A stretch of DNA of 45,283 nt from Mycetocola_B reblochoni (lineage in GTDB: Bacteria; Actinomycetota; Actinomycetes; Actinomycetales; Microbacteriaceae). The position numbers and the translations under genes are program-made. The DNA is taken from the NCBI RefSeq assembly GCF_003667525.1, contig NZ_RCUW01000015.1, forward strand, positions 1 through 45,283, in the 5' to 3' direction. Shown piece after piece: positions 16,206 to 25,050 of this stretch. Positions within the stretch are counted from its first letter, which is position 1; each line of letters starts with the position of its first letter. The notes under the pieces were generated by a model. It did no database searches, was not told where the DNA came from, and saw only the letters and a list, made by a program, of their open reading frames with translations.

Positions 16206-17935
16206 TCCGTCGTCTGCTGCACTACTGCTCGCCCCGCGCGCGGCGTCTCGTGATCGCCGAACTCGCGTGCGTCGTGATCGCGGCCGTTCTTCAGGGGATC
16301 GCCTTCCTGCTGCTCGTCCCTCTGCTGAGGTCGCTGTTCACCGGTGAGGTCGAAGCGGCGTCCGGCTGGTTGCTCGTCGTCCTCGCCTCAGCCGTCGGAT
16401 ACGTCATCGCCTCCTGGTTCGCGAGCCAGATCGGCATGAAGGCGGCGACGTCCGTGCTCGACTCCCTCCTCGAGCGCCTCGGCGAGAGCGTCGTCTCACT
16501 CCCGGTCTCGTGGTACTCCACCGACCGCACCGGACTCATCACGGGGCTCGCCACACAAGGCGCGATGTTCGTCTCGACCATGCCGTATGCGATTCTGCGT
16601 CAGATCCTCGCCGGATTCATCGCTCCCGGAACCGTACTGATCGGCATGTACGCCTTCGACTGGCGCCTCGCCCTCTCGATGACGGTGATGGTTCCCATCA
16701 TCGCCCTCGGCTATCGCTGGCTCAGTCGGGGGATCGGGCGCGGCGACAGAGCGCATTCGATCGCCGTCGCCGAGTCGTCGAATCGCGTCGTCGAGTTCGC
16801 GCGCGCTCAGCCGGCGTTGCGCACGGCCGGTGAGGGATCGATCGCCGACCGGCTCGTCAGTCAGGCACTCGATCGCCAGCATCAGGAGTACCGCGGTCTG
16901 CTGATCACCGGTGGCTCGGCGATCGCTCTGTTCGCCGGCCTCGTCCAGCTCTCGCTCACCGTGCTGCTCGTCGTCGGGGCGTTCCTCGCGATCGGCGGGA
17001 CCGTCGACATCGCGACCCTCATCGCGCTGCTCGTGCTCGGTGTGCGTTTCAACGAACCGCTCGTCACAGCCGGCGATCTGGGCGGGGGTGTCGCCGTCGC
17101 CCGGACGACCATCGACCGTCTCGATGAGTTCGCCCGCACGGCCCGGCTTCCGGAACCCGCGGAGCCCGCGGAGCCCGCAGGCTTCGCCGTCGAGTTCCGC
17201 GATGTGACCTTCGGCTACGGCGCCGACCCCGTGCTGCGCGACCTGTCGTTCACTGCTCCATCCGGCGGCATGACAGCGATCGTCGGTCCATCGGGTTCGG
17301 GCAAGACCACCATCACCAAGCTCGTCGCGCGCTTCTACGACCCCGAGCAGGGAACGGTGCTGATCGGTGGAGTCCCTGTGCCCGACCTCGGCACCGCAGT
17401 CGTGGAAGCGGCGGTGGCCCCCGTCTTCCAAGACGTCTATCTCTTCGACGACACCATTGTGAACAACGTCTGGATCGGCAACCCCGACCTCAGCAGGGAT
17501 GAGGTGATCGCGGCGGCCACCCGCGCACGTGTCGACGAGATCGTCGCACGCCTTCCCGGCGGATGGGACGCGCGCGTCGGCGAAGGCGGGTCGAATCTGT
17601 CCGGCGGAGAGCGCCAGCGGGTGTCCATCGCCCGCGCACTGCTGAAGAACGCGCCGATCGTGCTGCTCGATGAGGCGACCTCGGCGCTCGACATCGGCAA
17701 CGAGATCGCCATCGGCGACGCGATCGACCAGATCCGCGCCGATCGCACCCTCATCGTCGTCGCGCACCGACTGCAGACCATCATGACCGCCGACCGCATC
17801 GTCATGCTCGACGGGGACGGCGGCATCCGCGAATCCGGAACGCACGCCGAACTTCTCGCGAGTGGCGGGGCGTACTCCCGCTACTGGCGCGAGCGCGTCG
17901 ACGCGGCCGGCTGGCAGCTCTCCTCCACCGACTGA
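16202..17935 (+). CDS. ABC transporter, fused membrane and ATPase domains (second subunit)
   Basis: 577 residues from GTG 16202, which overlaps the previous stop. The frame is open from 16148, but that part overlaps the first gene. Membrane helices fill about residues 12-290. The ATPase has Walker A GPSGSGKTT, signature LSGGERQRV and Walker B IVLLDEATSALD, the standard form, in contrast to DEATAFAD of its partner. As in IrtAB/YbtPQ, the pair would form one transporter with two different ATPase halves. A small gap of 45 bases precedes the ECF genes. Confidence 0.88.
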   Translation: MIRRLLHYCSPRARRLVIAELACVVIAAVLQGIAFLLLVPLLRSLFTGEVEAASGWLLVVLASAVGYVIASWFASQIGMKAATSVLDSLLERLGESVVSLPVSWYSTDRTGLITGLATQGAMFVSTMPYAILRQILAGFIAPGTVLIGMYAFDWRLALSMTVMVPIIALGYRWLSRGIGRGDRAHSIAVAESSNRVVEFARAQPALRTAGEGSIADRLVSQALDRQHQEYRGLLITGGSAIALFAGLVQLSLTVLLVVGAFLAIGGTVDIATLIALLVLGVRFNEPLVTAGDLGGGVAVARTTIDRLDEFARTARLPEPAEPAEPAGFAVEFRDVTFGYGADPVLRDLSFTAPSGGMTAIVGPSGSGKTTITKLVARFYDPEQGTVLIGGVPVPDLGTAVVEAAVAPVFQDVYLFDDTIVNNVWIGNPDLSRDEVIAAATRARVDEIVARLPGGWDARVGEGGSNLSGGERQRVSIARALLKNAPIVLLDEATSALDIGNEIAIGDAIDQIRADRTLIVVAHRLQTIMTADRIVMLDGDGGIRESGTHAELLASGGAYSRYWRERVDAAGWQLSSTD

Positions 17936-17980
17936 CTTCTTCCACCTGAACTCCCCCACCCGAATCCGAGAGGAACCACC

Positions 17981-18619
17981 ATGTCCGATACTGCCCCCGC
18001 GCCCGCAACCGCCGCGCCGACTCCCCCGAAGCGCTCACTGCGCTTCAGCCCCCGCGACATCATCAACGTCGCGATCTTCGCCGTCATCTACTTCATCGTC
18101 GTGTTCGCCGTCGCGATGCTCGGCGTCATCAGCCCATTCGTGATGATCGTGACGTTGCCGCTCACTCCGATCGTCGCCGGCATCCCCTACATGCTGTTCC
18201 TCACCCGTGTACGCCACGCGGGCATGGTGGCGCTGATGGGTGTCGCGCTCGCGGCCCTCGATCTCGTGATCGGCCACCCGTGGCAGTCGGCGCTCATCAT
18301 CATCGTGCTCTCGCTCATCGGCGAGGCCATCATGGCTGCCGGAAAGTACCGCAGCACGTGGGCTGCGATCTGGACCTACACGGTGTTCTCCGCGTGGTTC
18401 ATCGGCCCGTGGGTGCCGTTCCTCCTGGACCCTGCCGGATACATCGCGAGCTACGGCCTCGAGGCCTATGGCGAGGAGTACGCACAGTCGTTCCGTGAGC
18501 TCGTGACGGTGCCGACGATCCTGCTCATGGTGCTGTCGACCGTGGTCTGCGGCTTCCTCGGCGGACTCCTCGGCTCGCGGCTGCTCTCCAAGCACTTCCG
18601 CAAGGCCGGCCTGGCGTGA
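17981..18619 (+). CDS. ECF transporter substrate-binding (S) component, MptD/Trep_Strep-like
   Basis: 212 residues with about five to six hydrophobic helices after a Pro/Ala-rich N-terminus. The segment FSPRDIINVAIFAVIYFIVVF and the interior GIPYMLFLTRVRHAGMVALMG are typical of the MptD family (Trep_Strep) of S components. Its stop overlaps the EcfT start (GTGA). S components bind the substrate; members of this family are associated with heme or metal-related loci in Gram-positive bacteria, but the ligand cannot be told from the sequence. Together with EcfT and EcfA it makes a dedicated (group I) ECF transporter. Confidence 0.85.
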   Translation: MSDTAPAPATAAPTPPKRSLRFSPRDIINVAIFAVIYFIVVFAVAMLGVISPFVMIVTLPLTPIVAGIPYMLFLTRVRHAGMVALMGVALAALDLVIGHPWQSALIIIVLSLIGEAIMAAGKYRSTWAAIWTYTVFSAWFIGPWVPFLLDPAGYIASYGLEAYGEEYAQSFRELVTVPTILLMVLSTVVCGFLGGLLGSRLLSKHFRKAGLA

Positions 18620-19377
18620 CCCCGATCGACGTCGACGGCACCCGCCGCGCGAGCGCGCTCGCCGTCGGCGTCGAGGCGCCACCTCGCCCACGCGGCCTCG
18701 ACCCGCGTGCGGCCATCGTGCTCATCGTCGCCACGAGCGTGGTGATCATGCAGGTCGACGGAGTGCGATGGATGCCGGCGGCGCTGGTGCTGGTCATCGC
18801 ACTGACCATGTGGGAGGGGGCGTGGCGCCGCCTCGTCTCTGAGCTCGTGACCGTCGCCGTGCTCGCCGCGTTCGCGTTCTGGCTGCCGGTCGTCTGGCAG
18901 CATCCCGTTTCGGCGACCCTCGGCGTCGGCGCGGCCTACATGCTGAGATTCGTCCTCGTCGCCGCCGTCGCGGCACACCTCGTCGCCACGACGACGCCGA
19001 CGCGCATGAGCGCCGCGCTGCGCGCGTGGCACGTGCCCCGGCCCGTCGCGGTGATGCTCGGCGTCATGCTGCGCTTCTTCCCGGTCGTCGCGAACGAAGC
19101 GCGCGCCGTACTCGACGCCATGAGACTGCGCGGTCTCGTCGGCGCGCGCGGCGTCACGCGGCATCCGCTGCGGGCGGTCGAGCGATTCGTCGTCCCGATG
19201 ATCGCCGCAAGCCTGCGCGGGAGCGAGGATCTGTCGGCCGCGGCGATCCTGCGAGGTCTCGGCTCGCACCGCGTGCCGGTGCCGCTCGTACCGCCCCGCT
19301 TCGGCGCGGGTGACCTGCTCGTCCTCCTGCTCGTCGTCGCCCTTGTCACGGCCACGCTGCTCCTGAAGGGCCTGTGA
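18616..19377 (+). CDS. ecfT: ECF transporter transmembrane component EcfT
   Basis: 253 residues. Several hydrophobic helices are followed by the cytoplasmic coupling region ALRAWHVPRPVAVMLGVMLRFFPVVANEARAVLDAMRLRGL and the second Ala-Arg type motif, AAILRGLGSHR. These contact the ATPases. The GTG start overlaps the previous stop by four bases and the end overlaps the ATPase start. The gene lies in the middle of a tightly coupled S-T-A order. Confidence 0.9.
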   Translation: MTPIDVDGTRRASALAVGVEAPPRPRGLDPRAAIVLIVATSVVIMQVDGVRWMPAALVLVIALTMWEGAWRRLVSELVTVAVLAAFAFWLPVVWQHPVSATLGVGAAYMLRFVLVAAVAAHLVATTTPTRMSAALRAWHVPRPVAVMLGVMLRFFPVVANEARAVLDAMRLRGLVGARGVTRHPLRAVERFVVPMIAASLRGSEDLSAAAILRGLGSHRVPVPLVPPRFGAGDLLVLLLVVALVTATLLLKGL

Positions 19378-20852
19378 TGACCGACATCATCCGCATCGAA
19401 GACGTGACCTGGACCTACCCGCACGCCGATGAGCCTTCGCTGCGAGGCCTCGACTTGTCGATCGGCGAGGGCGAAGTCGTCGTGCTGTGCGGTGCCTCGG
19501 GCTCAGGCAAGTCCACGGCACTCCGGCTGCTCAACGGTCTCGTGCCGCAATTCCACGACGAGGGCGTGTTGACCGGCGCAGTCACGGTCGCGGGTCTCGT
19601 GACGACCGCTGTCGAACTCGACGCGCTCGGCGCCGTCACGGGAACGGTGTTGCAGCACCCGCGCCGGCAGTTCTTCACCGACTCCGCCCGTGACGAAGTG
19701 GCGTTCGCGATGGAGAACCTCGGATTCGAGCGCGAACACACCCGCTCGCGTGTTGACGCGACGCTCGCCGAGCTCTCCCTCTACGTCCCACTCGGGCAGT
19801 CGCTGCAACGACTGTCGGGCGGCCAGCAGCAGCAGATCGCGATCGCATCGGCCGCGGCGCACGAGCCGCGAATACTGCTCCTCGACGAACCGTCGTCGAA
19901 CCTGTCGGTCGATGCCATCGCGAGGCTCACCGCGACGCTCATAGCGCTCAAAGCCGCCGGAATGACGATCGTCGTCGCCGAGCATCGCCTGCGCTACCTG
20001 CAGGACGTGCTCGACCGCGTGGTCGTCATGCGAGGCGGCGAGATCGACGTCGTCTGGACGGCCGATGAGTTCCGCGAGATCCCCGACGAGACCCTCGCGG
20101 CCGAGGGTCTGCGCGGCGTCGTGAGGCCGACGACGCTGCCCGAGATCGCCGCGGCAGGAGCGAGTGCGGCATCACCCGCCGCGTCGGTGCCCCCTGCGGC
20201 ACTCGTGCTCGACGGCGTCCGCTGCACGCTCGGCGGCCGTAGGGTGATCGACCTCGACCGCGCCGCATTCGCGTCGGGAGAGGTGACGGCCATTCGCGGC
20301 ACGAACGGGGCGGGGAAATCGACCCTCGCCCGCATCATCACCGGCCTGCAGCGCAGTGTCGGGAGTGTGCGCCTTGACGGCGTCACGCTCTCCCCGCGCG
20401 CGCGACAGCGATCGAGCGCCGTGGTCATGCAGGACGTGCAGCGCCAGCTGTTCACGGAAACCGTGTCGGCGGAGATCGCCCTTGCGGGCACCGATTCGCC
20501 CGTGACCGACTCCGACGCGGTTCTCGCTTCGCTCGATCTCGACCATCTCGCCGATCGTCACCCGCTGTCGATGTCCGGAGGTCAGCAGCAACGACTCGTC
20601 GTCGCGGCCGTGCGCGTCGCACGCCGGCGAATCGTCGTGTTCGACGAGCCGTCGTCCGGCGTCGACCGTCGGCATCTCCAGTCGATCGCCGAACAGATCC
20701 GGCGTGTCGCCGCGGACGGCGCCGTGGTCCTGCTCATCAGCCACGACGAGGATCTGGTCGCCCTTGCCGCCGACCGCCAGCTCTCCCTCGTGAACCCGTC
20801 CTCAGCGACCGTCCCGGCAGCGGCGCACGAATCCGTGAAGGAGTCGACATGA
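19377..20852 (+). CDS. Energy-coupling ATPase with two fused ATP-binding domains (EcfA-A')
   Basis: 491 residues from ATG 19377; a GTG three bases earlier is an alternative. It carries two complete ABC ATPase domains in one chain. The first has GASGSGKST, LSGGQQQQIAIA and ILLLDEPSSNL; the second, from about residue 275, has GTNGAGKST, MSGGQQQRLVVA and IVVFDEPSSGVD. Both have the Q-rich signature typical of ECF ATPases. It would power the S/T pair just upstream. Its stop overlaps the MFS gene (ATGA). Confidence 0.92.
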   Translation: MTDIIRIEDVTWTYPHADEPSLRGLDLSIGEGEVVVLCGASGSGKSTALRLLNGLVPQFHDEGVLTGAVTVAGLVTTAVELDALGAVTGTVLQHPRRQFFTDSARDEVAFAMENLGFEREHTRSRVDATLAELSLYVPLGQSLQRLSGGQQQQIAIASAAAHEPRILLLDEPSSNLSVDAIARLTATLIALKAAGMTIVVAEHRLRYLQDVLDRVVVMRGGEIDVVWTADEFREIPDETLAAEGLRGVVRPTTLPEIAAAGASAASPAASVPPAALVLDGVRCTLGGRRVIDLDRAAFASGEVTAIRGTNGAGKSTLARIITGLQRSVGSVRLDGVTLSPRARQRSSAVVMQDVQRQLFTETVSAEIALAGTDSPVTDSDAVLASLDLDHLADRHPLSMSGGQQQRLVVAAVRVARRRIVVFDEPSSGVDRRHLQSIAEQIRRVAADGAVVLLISHDEDLVALAADRQLSLVNPSSATVPAAAHESVKEST

Positions 20853-22103
20853 CAGCGTCACCGGCCGCTCAGCAGACCATCCAGGCTACCCAGATCCCGC
20901 TCGTTCTGGGCTCGGTGCTCCTCGTCTACCTCGCGCAGATGACCCTCAATCCGATCATCGCGCCATTGTCGCGCGAGGTGGGTCTGGCGGAATGGCAGAT
21001 CGGAGCCACGATCAGCACCGCGGCGGTGATGGTCGTGATCACCAGCCAGGCATGGGGGCGTCGCTCGCAGTCGCGGGGACGCAAGCCCGTGCTGGTGTCC
21101 GCCTTCGCTCTCGCGACGCTCACGATGCTGCTGTTCAGCGTCGTCGCCTGGGCCGGGATGGCAGGCATGATCACCGGCACCGCCCTGTTCGTCCTTTTCC
21201 TGCTGCTCCGAGGCATCGGCTTCGGCGCAGCGATCGCCGCGGTCCCGCCGACGGCGCAGGCCTACATCGCCGACGACGCCCCGGATGAGAAATCCAGGGT
21301 CAAGGGCATGGCCGGAGTCGGCGCCGTGCAGGGAGTGGCGATGGTGGGCGGCTCCGTGCTCGGTGGCGTCCTCTCAGCCTTCGGTCTGCTCACGCCCCTG
21401 CTCGTGATCCCCGTACTCCTCGGGGCCGGCATGTTGCTGCTCATCCTCCGGCTTCGCCGTGAGCCGCGTCACGACCTGGTCGCCTCGCCGGTGCGTGTGC
21501 GCCCGACAGACCGGCGCGTGTGGCCGTTCCTGGTGGCGGGGTTCGGAATGTTCACGTCGCTCGGATTCATCCAGGTGATCGTCGGCTTCATCGTGCAGGA
21601 CCGCCTCGGCCTCGATGCATCACTCACCGGAGTCGTCACCGGTGGCGCGCTGTTCGCCGCAGGGGCGGGGATGATCGTCGCCCAGGCGGTCATCGTGCCG
21701 CTTAGCGGCTGGTCGCCGGCGACGCTCCTGCGCGTCGGGGGGGGCGACGGCGGTGTTCGGGTTCCTGCTGCTGATCGTCGATGCCGGGGCGGTGCTGCTG
21801 TTCGGGTCCATTCTGCTGATCGGCCTCGGCATGGGACTGGCGATGCCCGGCTTCACCGCCGGGCCGACCCTGCTCGTCGATCGCGACGAGCAGGGCGGCC
21901 TCGCCGGCCTCATCAGCGCCACGACGGGGCTGACGTTCGTGGTCGCACCCACGGCGGCGACTGCGCTCTACGGCGTCTGGCCCCTTCTGCCCGTCATCAT
22001 CGGCGCCGGGATCATGGCGGCGATCACGGTGTTCGTGTTCACGCATCCGCGATTCCGGTCTCAGCCATCGTCCGGGTTACGAGACTCCGGTTCGAACTCC
22101 TGA
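20849..22103 (+). pseudogene. MFS transporter with a frameshift in a G8 run
   Basis: The first frame encodes about ten helices, from IPLVLGSVLLVYLAQM to AQAVIVPLSGWSPATLLRVGG. At 21737-21744 there are eight G. With seven, the frame runs on as LRVGGATAVFGFLLLIVDAG and ends at 22103, giving 417 residues with the full set of helices. As written, translation runs out of frame to 22138, producing a 429-residue chain with a non-membrane, Arg-rich tail. MFS proteins at the end of metallophore loci are often exporters. The state may be slipped-strand phase variation, decay or a sequencing error. Confidence 0.85.
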
Positions 22104-22122
22104 GAACGGACGGTCGGTCGCC

Positions 22123-22419
22123 TCAGTGCTCGTCGTAGTGCGCGCCGTGCGGCGCGTGCTTGTGACCGTCGTGCACGTAGTCGACGTGGTCGCCGTGATC
22201 GACGGGCTCGTGACCGCAATCGGCCCCGTGCTCGTGCTCGGCGATCGAGTGCTCGGCGACCGACTCGTGCTCGTCGTAGTGGTCGCCGTGCGCGGCGTGG
22301 TGGTGGGTGCCGTGCACGTAGTCGACGTGGTCGCCGTGCTCGACGGCCTCGTGACCGCAGTCGGCCCCGTGCTCGTGCTCGGCGATCGAGTGCTCGGCGT
22401 GGATCTCGGTGGTGGTCAT
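22123..22419 (-). CDS. Histidine-rich duplicated protein, probable zinc buffer
   Basis: 98 residues, of which 26 are His, with many Asp and Glu and only two Cys. No signal peptide or helix is visible, so it is probably cytoplasmic. It consists of two near-identical units (from residues 10 and 57; period 47 residues, 141 bases), each with HSIAEHEHGADCGHE and HGDHVDYVH. Its start overlaps the stop of the ArsR zinc-sensor gene upstream (ATGA). This context suggests a metal-inducible storage or delivery protein for zinc or another divalent ion. I know no characterised family for it, although such proteins occur in actinobacteria. Confidence 0.82.
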   Translation of the reverse strand: MTTTEIHAEHSIAEHEHGADCGHEAVEHGDHVDYVHGTHHHAAHGDHYDEHESVAEHSIAEHEHGADCGHEPVDHGDHVDYVHDGHKHAPHGAHYDEH

Positions 22420-22748
22420 GGTCGCTCCTCGGTTGCGATGAGGTCGCCGGGCTCGGCGACGCGCGGTTCACGGACGTGAGCGAGGGCGTCGGCCACCACG
22501 TGTGACACGTGCAGGTCGGCGAGGTGGTAGACGATCTCCTTGCCGGAGCGGCTCGTCTTCACCAGCCCCGCCTGACGCAGCGAGCGCAGGTGCTGCGACG
22601 TCAGCGGCTGGGACATGCCCATCGCCTCCGCCAGCGCACTCACGGTGCGGGATTGCTCTTCGATGCGTCGCAGCAGCCCCAATCGTGAGGCGCTGCTGAG
22701 CACCTTGAACAGCTCCGCCGCTTCGACCAGGCCGGGCTCCTCGTTCAC
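22416..22748 (-). CDS. ArsR/SmtB-family metal sensor with alpha-5 zinc site
   Basis: 110 residues, winged helix-turn-helix. The DNA-recognition part is VSALAEAMGMSQPLTSQHLRSLRQAGLV. The C-terminal helix contains DLH-x10-HVRE, the exact alpha-5 motif (D-x-H-x10-H-x2-E/H) of zinc or cobalt sensors such as SmtB, CzrA and NmtR. No Cys-rich arsenic-type site is present. It overlaps the His-rich gene, so the sensor would repress its own operon and release it when zinc is high. A consensus -10 box and an inverted repeat lie just upstream. Confidence 0.9.
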   Translation of the reverse strand: MNEEPGLVEAAELFKVLSSASRLGLLRRIEEQSRTVSALAEAMGMSQPLTSQHLRSLRQAGLVKTSRSGKEIVYHLADLHVSHVVADALAHVREPRVAEPGDLIATEERP

Positions 22749-22763
22749 GTATCCACCCCATCA

Positions 22764-22793
22764 CACATATAAATGCTTTGCAATGTGATTATA
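22764..22793 (-). promoter_or_regulatory. Promoter and possible operator of the arsR-His-rich operon
   Basis: On the minus strand, TATAAT (22793-22788) is a perfect -10 box, rare in this GC-rich window. No good -35 is seen. Just downstream, CACAT (22787-22783) and ATGTG (22768-22764 region) are arms of an inverted repeat in AT-rich sequence, in the position of an SmtB-type operator. Confidence 0.5.
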
Positions 22794-22830
22794 CAATCGC
22801 GAACCGTTCTCAGCCGCGGGCGCGCGCGAC

Positions 22831-23610
22831 TCACTCCGTTTCCGGGCCTGCTCTCCTGATGACCGCGACACCGCTATCGAGCACGTCGAGCCGCAGGACC
22901 GTGCCGCGCAACTCCTCCGCGATGTCGTCGGCCGACAATCTCTCCCAGCGGCCGACGGATGTCTCGGCCCGAAGCCGCACGCCGCCCGACCAGACCTCGT
23001 ACCGGGAACGGAAGACGCCCTCGGCATCGGCGGCGACGTACACCGCCCGATATTCATACTGTCCCACCCGTCGGCGGACGGTGACATCACGCGGCGCGTC
23101 CGGAGCGGGATCGACTCGTTCCTGCGTCGTGACGAGGCACCCGCCGCTCGCCGTGAGATGCTCGCCCAGCCACCCAAAGAGCTCGCGCCGGTCGTCGCGA
23201 ATCACATGCCCGAGCATGTGGGCGCACACCACGCCGTCGATGCCGCCGGGCAGCATCGACAACCCCTCGGGGATCGCGCCGGCGACGACCGTCACACGAT
23301 CTCGCAGGCTCGGGTCATCACTCACCCGCGCGAGCAGCACGGCGCGCCCGACGAGTCCGGGCTCGACCGCCCAGACCCGAGCCCGCGACTCCGCGGCGAT
23401 CACGCGGGTTCCTACCCCGCTTCCGGCGCCGAGCTCGACGATCACCCCTCCGGCGCCTAGAGCGCCGAACACCGATCGCACGGTCGGACGCAGACGCTCC
23501 CACGTATCGTCCATGAACAGATCATGAAACTCAGCGAGCTGCTCGTAGACTGTCTCGTCCGCCGGCGGCGACTCGTCGCTGTCATCGGTCACGGATCCTT
23601 CTCCCTTCAT
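22831..23610 (-). CDS. Class I SAM-dependent methyltransferase
   Basis: 259 residues. The SAM-binding motif is VIVELGAGSGVGTRVIA (about 55-71), followed by the acidic loop AVEPGLVGRA and the DGVVCAHMLGHV strand. A C-terminal extension is rich in beta structure. The start ATG at 23610 overlaps the stop of the transglycosylase gene (ATGA), so the two are co-translated. The frame is open further upstream but overlaps that gene. The substrate is not predictable. Confidence 0.8.
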   Translation of the reverse strand: MKGEGSVTDDSDESPPADETVYEQLAEFHDLFMDDTWERLRPTVRSVFGALGAGGVIVELGAGSGVGTRVIAAESRARVWAVEPGLVGRAVLLARVSDDPSLRDRVTVVAGAIPEGLSMLPGGIDGVVCAHMLGHVIRDDRRELFGWLGEHLTASGGCLVTTQERVDPAPDAPRDVTVRRRVGQYEYRAVYVAADAEGVFRSRYEVWSGGVRLRAETSVGRWERLSADDIAEELRGTVLRLDVLDSGVAVIRRAGPETE

Positions 23611-24481
23611 GGTGACGCGGTCGCCGCCGCATAGTGCCCGGCGACGTCGGCGACGCGGTTGTTGTAGTCGATCGACGGATTGTAGGCGTGTACGGCGGCT
23701 ATCCAGGCGGACGGGTCGGTGAGGTCGCCGCCGGCGAAGCACAGGTAGCGCGCGGCGGCGAGCGCGCTGTCGTCGATGTTCTGCGGGTCGCTCACCCGGT
23801 CGCCGTTGCCGTCGGCGCCCCATTGCGACCATGTCTCGGGGATGAACTGCATCGGTCCGACTGCGCGGTCCCAGATCGTGTCGCCATCGAGTTCTCCGCC
23901 GTCGGTGTCGCGGATCGCCAGACTCGATTCTCCGGTCAGCGCGATGCCGATGATGTCGGGGCGGGCGATGCCGTCCGCCCCGATCTCGGAGCCGTGGATC
24001 GTGCCGTGCTCCGACTCGACGAAGCCGATGCCCGCGAGTGTGTTCCAGCCGATCCCGCATTTCGGGCTCTCCTCCGACGCTCTGATCGCCGCCCCAGCAT
24101 AGGCGCGCAGCGGCCTCTCGGGTATCCCCGTGCGCGAGGAGAGGTCGTTCACCCAATCGCTGTCGGGGAGCTCGCTGATCGGGCGCGAGCGAGATGCGGT
24201 GCCGGGCGTCGTGACCGGCTCGACGGTCTCACGCGGGCCGGAGCACGGGTGGCCGAGGGTGCAGGTGCCGTCGACGTCTCCGCCGGTGGTGCGAGTGCGG
24301 CGACCGCGACCGCCGTACCGGAGACGAGGAGGCCGACGACGATGCTCAGCGCCGGGACCCAGACCCATCCGTCGAGCCGTCGACGACGCGGCGGCGTGCG
24401 CCACCGATGCTGCTCGGCTCGCTCGCCGTCGCTCAGCAGAAGGCCGAACTCGTCATCGTCCGAGCCTCGTCGGTCATTCAT
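23607..24481 (-). pseudogene. Membrane-anchored lytic transglycosylase, frameshifted
   Basis: The N-terminal frame from 24481 gives MNDRRGSDDDEFGLL, a basic stretch, a transmembrane helix (WVWVPALSIVVGLLVSGTAVAVAAL) and an Ala/Pro/Thr linker. The catalytic part lies in another frame: AYAGAAIRASEESPKCGIGWNTLAGIGFVESEHG with the probable catalytic Glu in FVESE, then AVGPMQFIPETW and YNPSIDYNNRVADVAGHY, which are typical of MltB-like SLT domains. Adding one base near 24230-24240 gives one 291-residue protein. As written, the anchored chain ends in an unrelated Arg-rich tail. Its 3' end overlaps the methyltransferase start. Confidence 0.8.
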
Positions 24482-24757
24482 CGGGGCTCGATCCCAGAAC
24501 TTCCCGCGCATCCAGACGCAGGCGGCGCAGGTACCACGCGGTCATCCCGCTCACTCCGCCGACGACGAGCATCCCCCCTGCCGCGAGCGCGATGACGATG
24601 GCGGTGTCGTCGGCGTCGTCCCCCTCGTTCACAAGCGAAGCCTCCTGGTCATCGTCGTCACCGCGCGCCGTCCGTCCGTCGAGTTCGTCGAGCGATGCCT
24701 CCTCGTTCTCTTTCGCGGCCTCTGCCTGCGCCGCCGCGACGGCCTGCGCCAGGGCAT
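24474..24757 (-). pseudogene. C-terminal remnant of a membrane-anchored surface protein
   Basis: An open frame with no start at its 5' end reads AQAEAAKENEEASLDELDG, an acidic low-complexity stretch, a transmembrane helix (IVIALAAGGMLVVGGVSGMTAWYL) and a basic tail ending at the stop 24476-24474. It overlaps the next start. It is cut at about 24757, where sequence of a different origin on the other strand begins. A GTG at 24632 with AGGAGG eight bases before it could start a separate 52-residue membrane peptide. Confidence 0.6.
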
Positions 24758-25050
24758 ATCAATCAGTGCTCACGGCGAGGTGGTTGGTCTCGTCGGTCCG
24801 AACGGCAGCGGCAAATCCACCATCCTGCGCACCGTGTACCGGATGCTGCGACCCGCCACAGGCAGCGTTCGCGCCTCAGGCAATGACGTATGGGCGACGA
24901 GCGCACGCAACGCTGCACGGGTTCTTGCCGCTGTCATACAGGCTGCACCCAGCGATCTCGAACTCACCGTCGCCGAGTGGTCGCTACGGGCCAGGTCGCT
25001 CACGGAAGGATGCTCGGCGGCGACCGCCCGGAAATTGCATGGTTCGCATG
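24757..25050 (+). pseudogene. Truncated FecE-like siderophore ABC ATPase
   Basis: The frame gives ISAHGEVVGLVGPNGSGKSTILRTVYRML (Walker A GPNGSGKST) to SDLELTVAE, then jumps one base (near 24978) to VVATGQVAHGRMLGGDRPEIAW. This order matches FecE/FepC-type ATPases of iron-siderophore importers. The first 25 or so residues and everything after the first third, including signature and Walker B, are missing. The 5' break coincides with the cut in the surface protein gene, marking a recombination junction. Confidence 0.78.

Noticed and set aside
22126..22479. Long plus-strand frame rich in Val and Leu opposite the His-rich gene
   Set aside because: It is the antisense image of the His-rich repeats (His codons read as Val on the other strand). 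It has no ribosome-binding site or family features.
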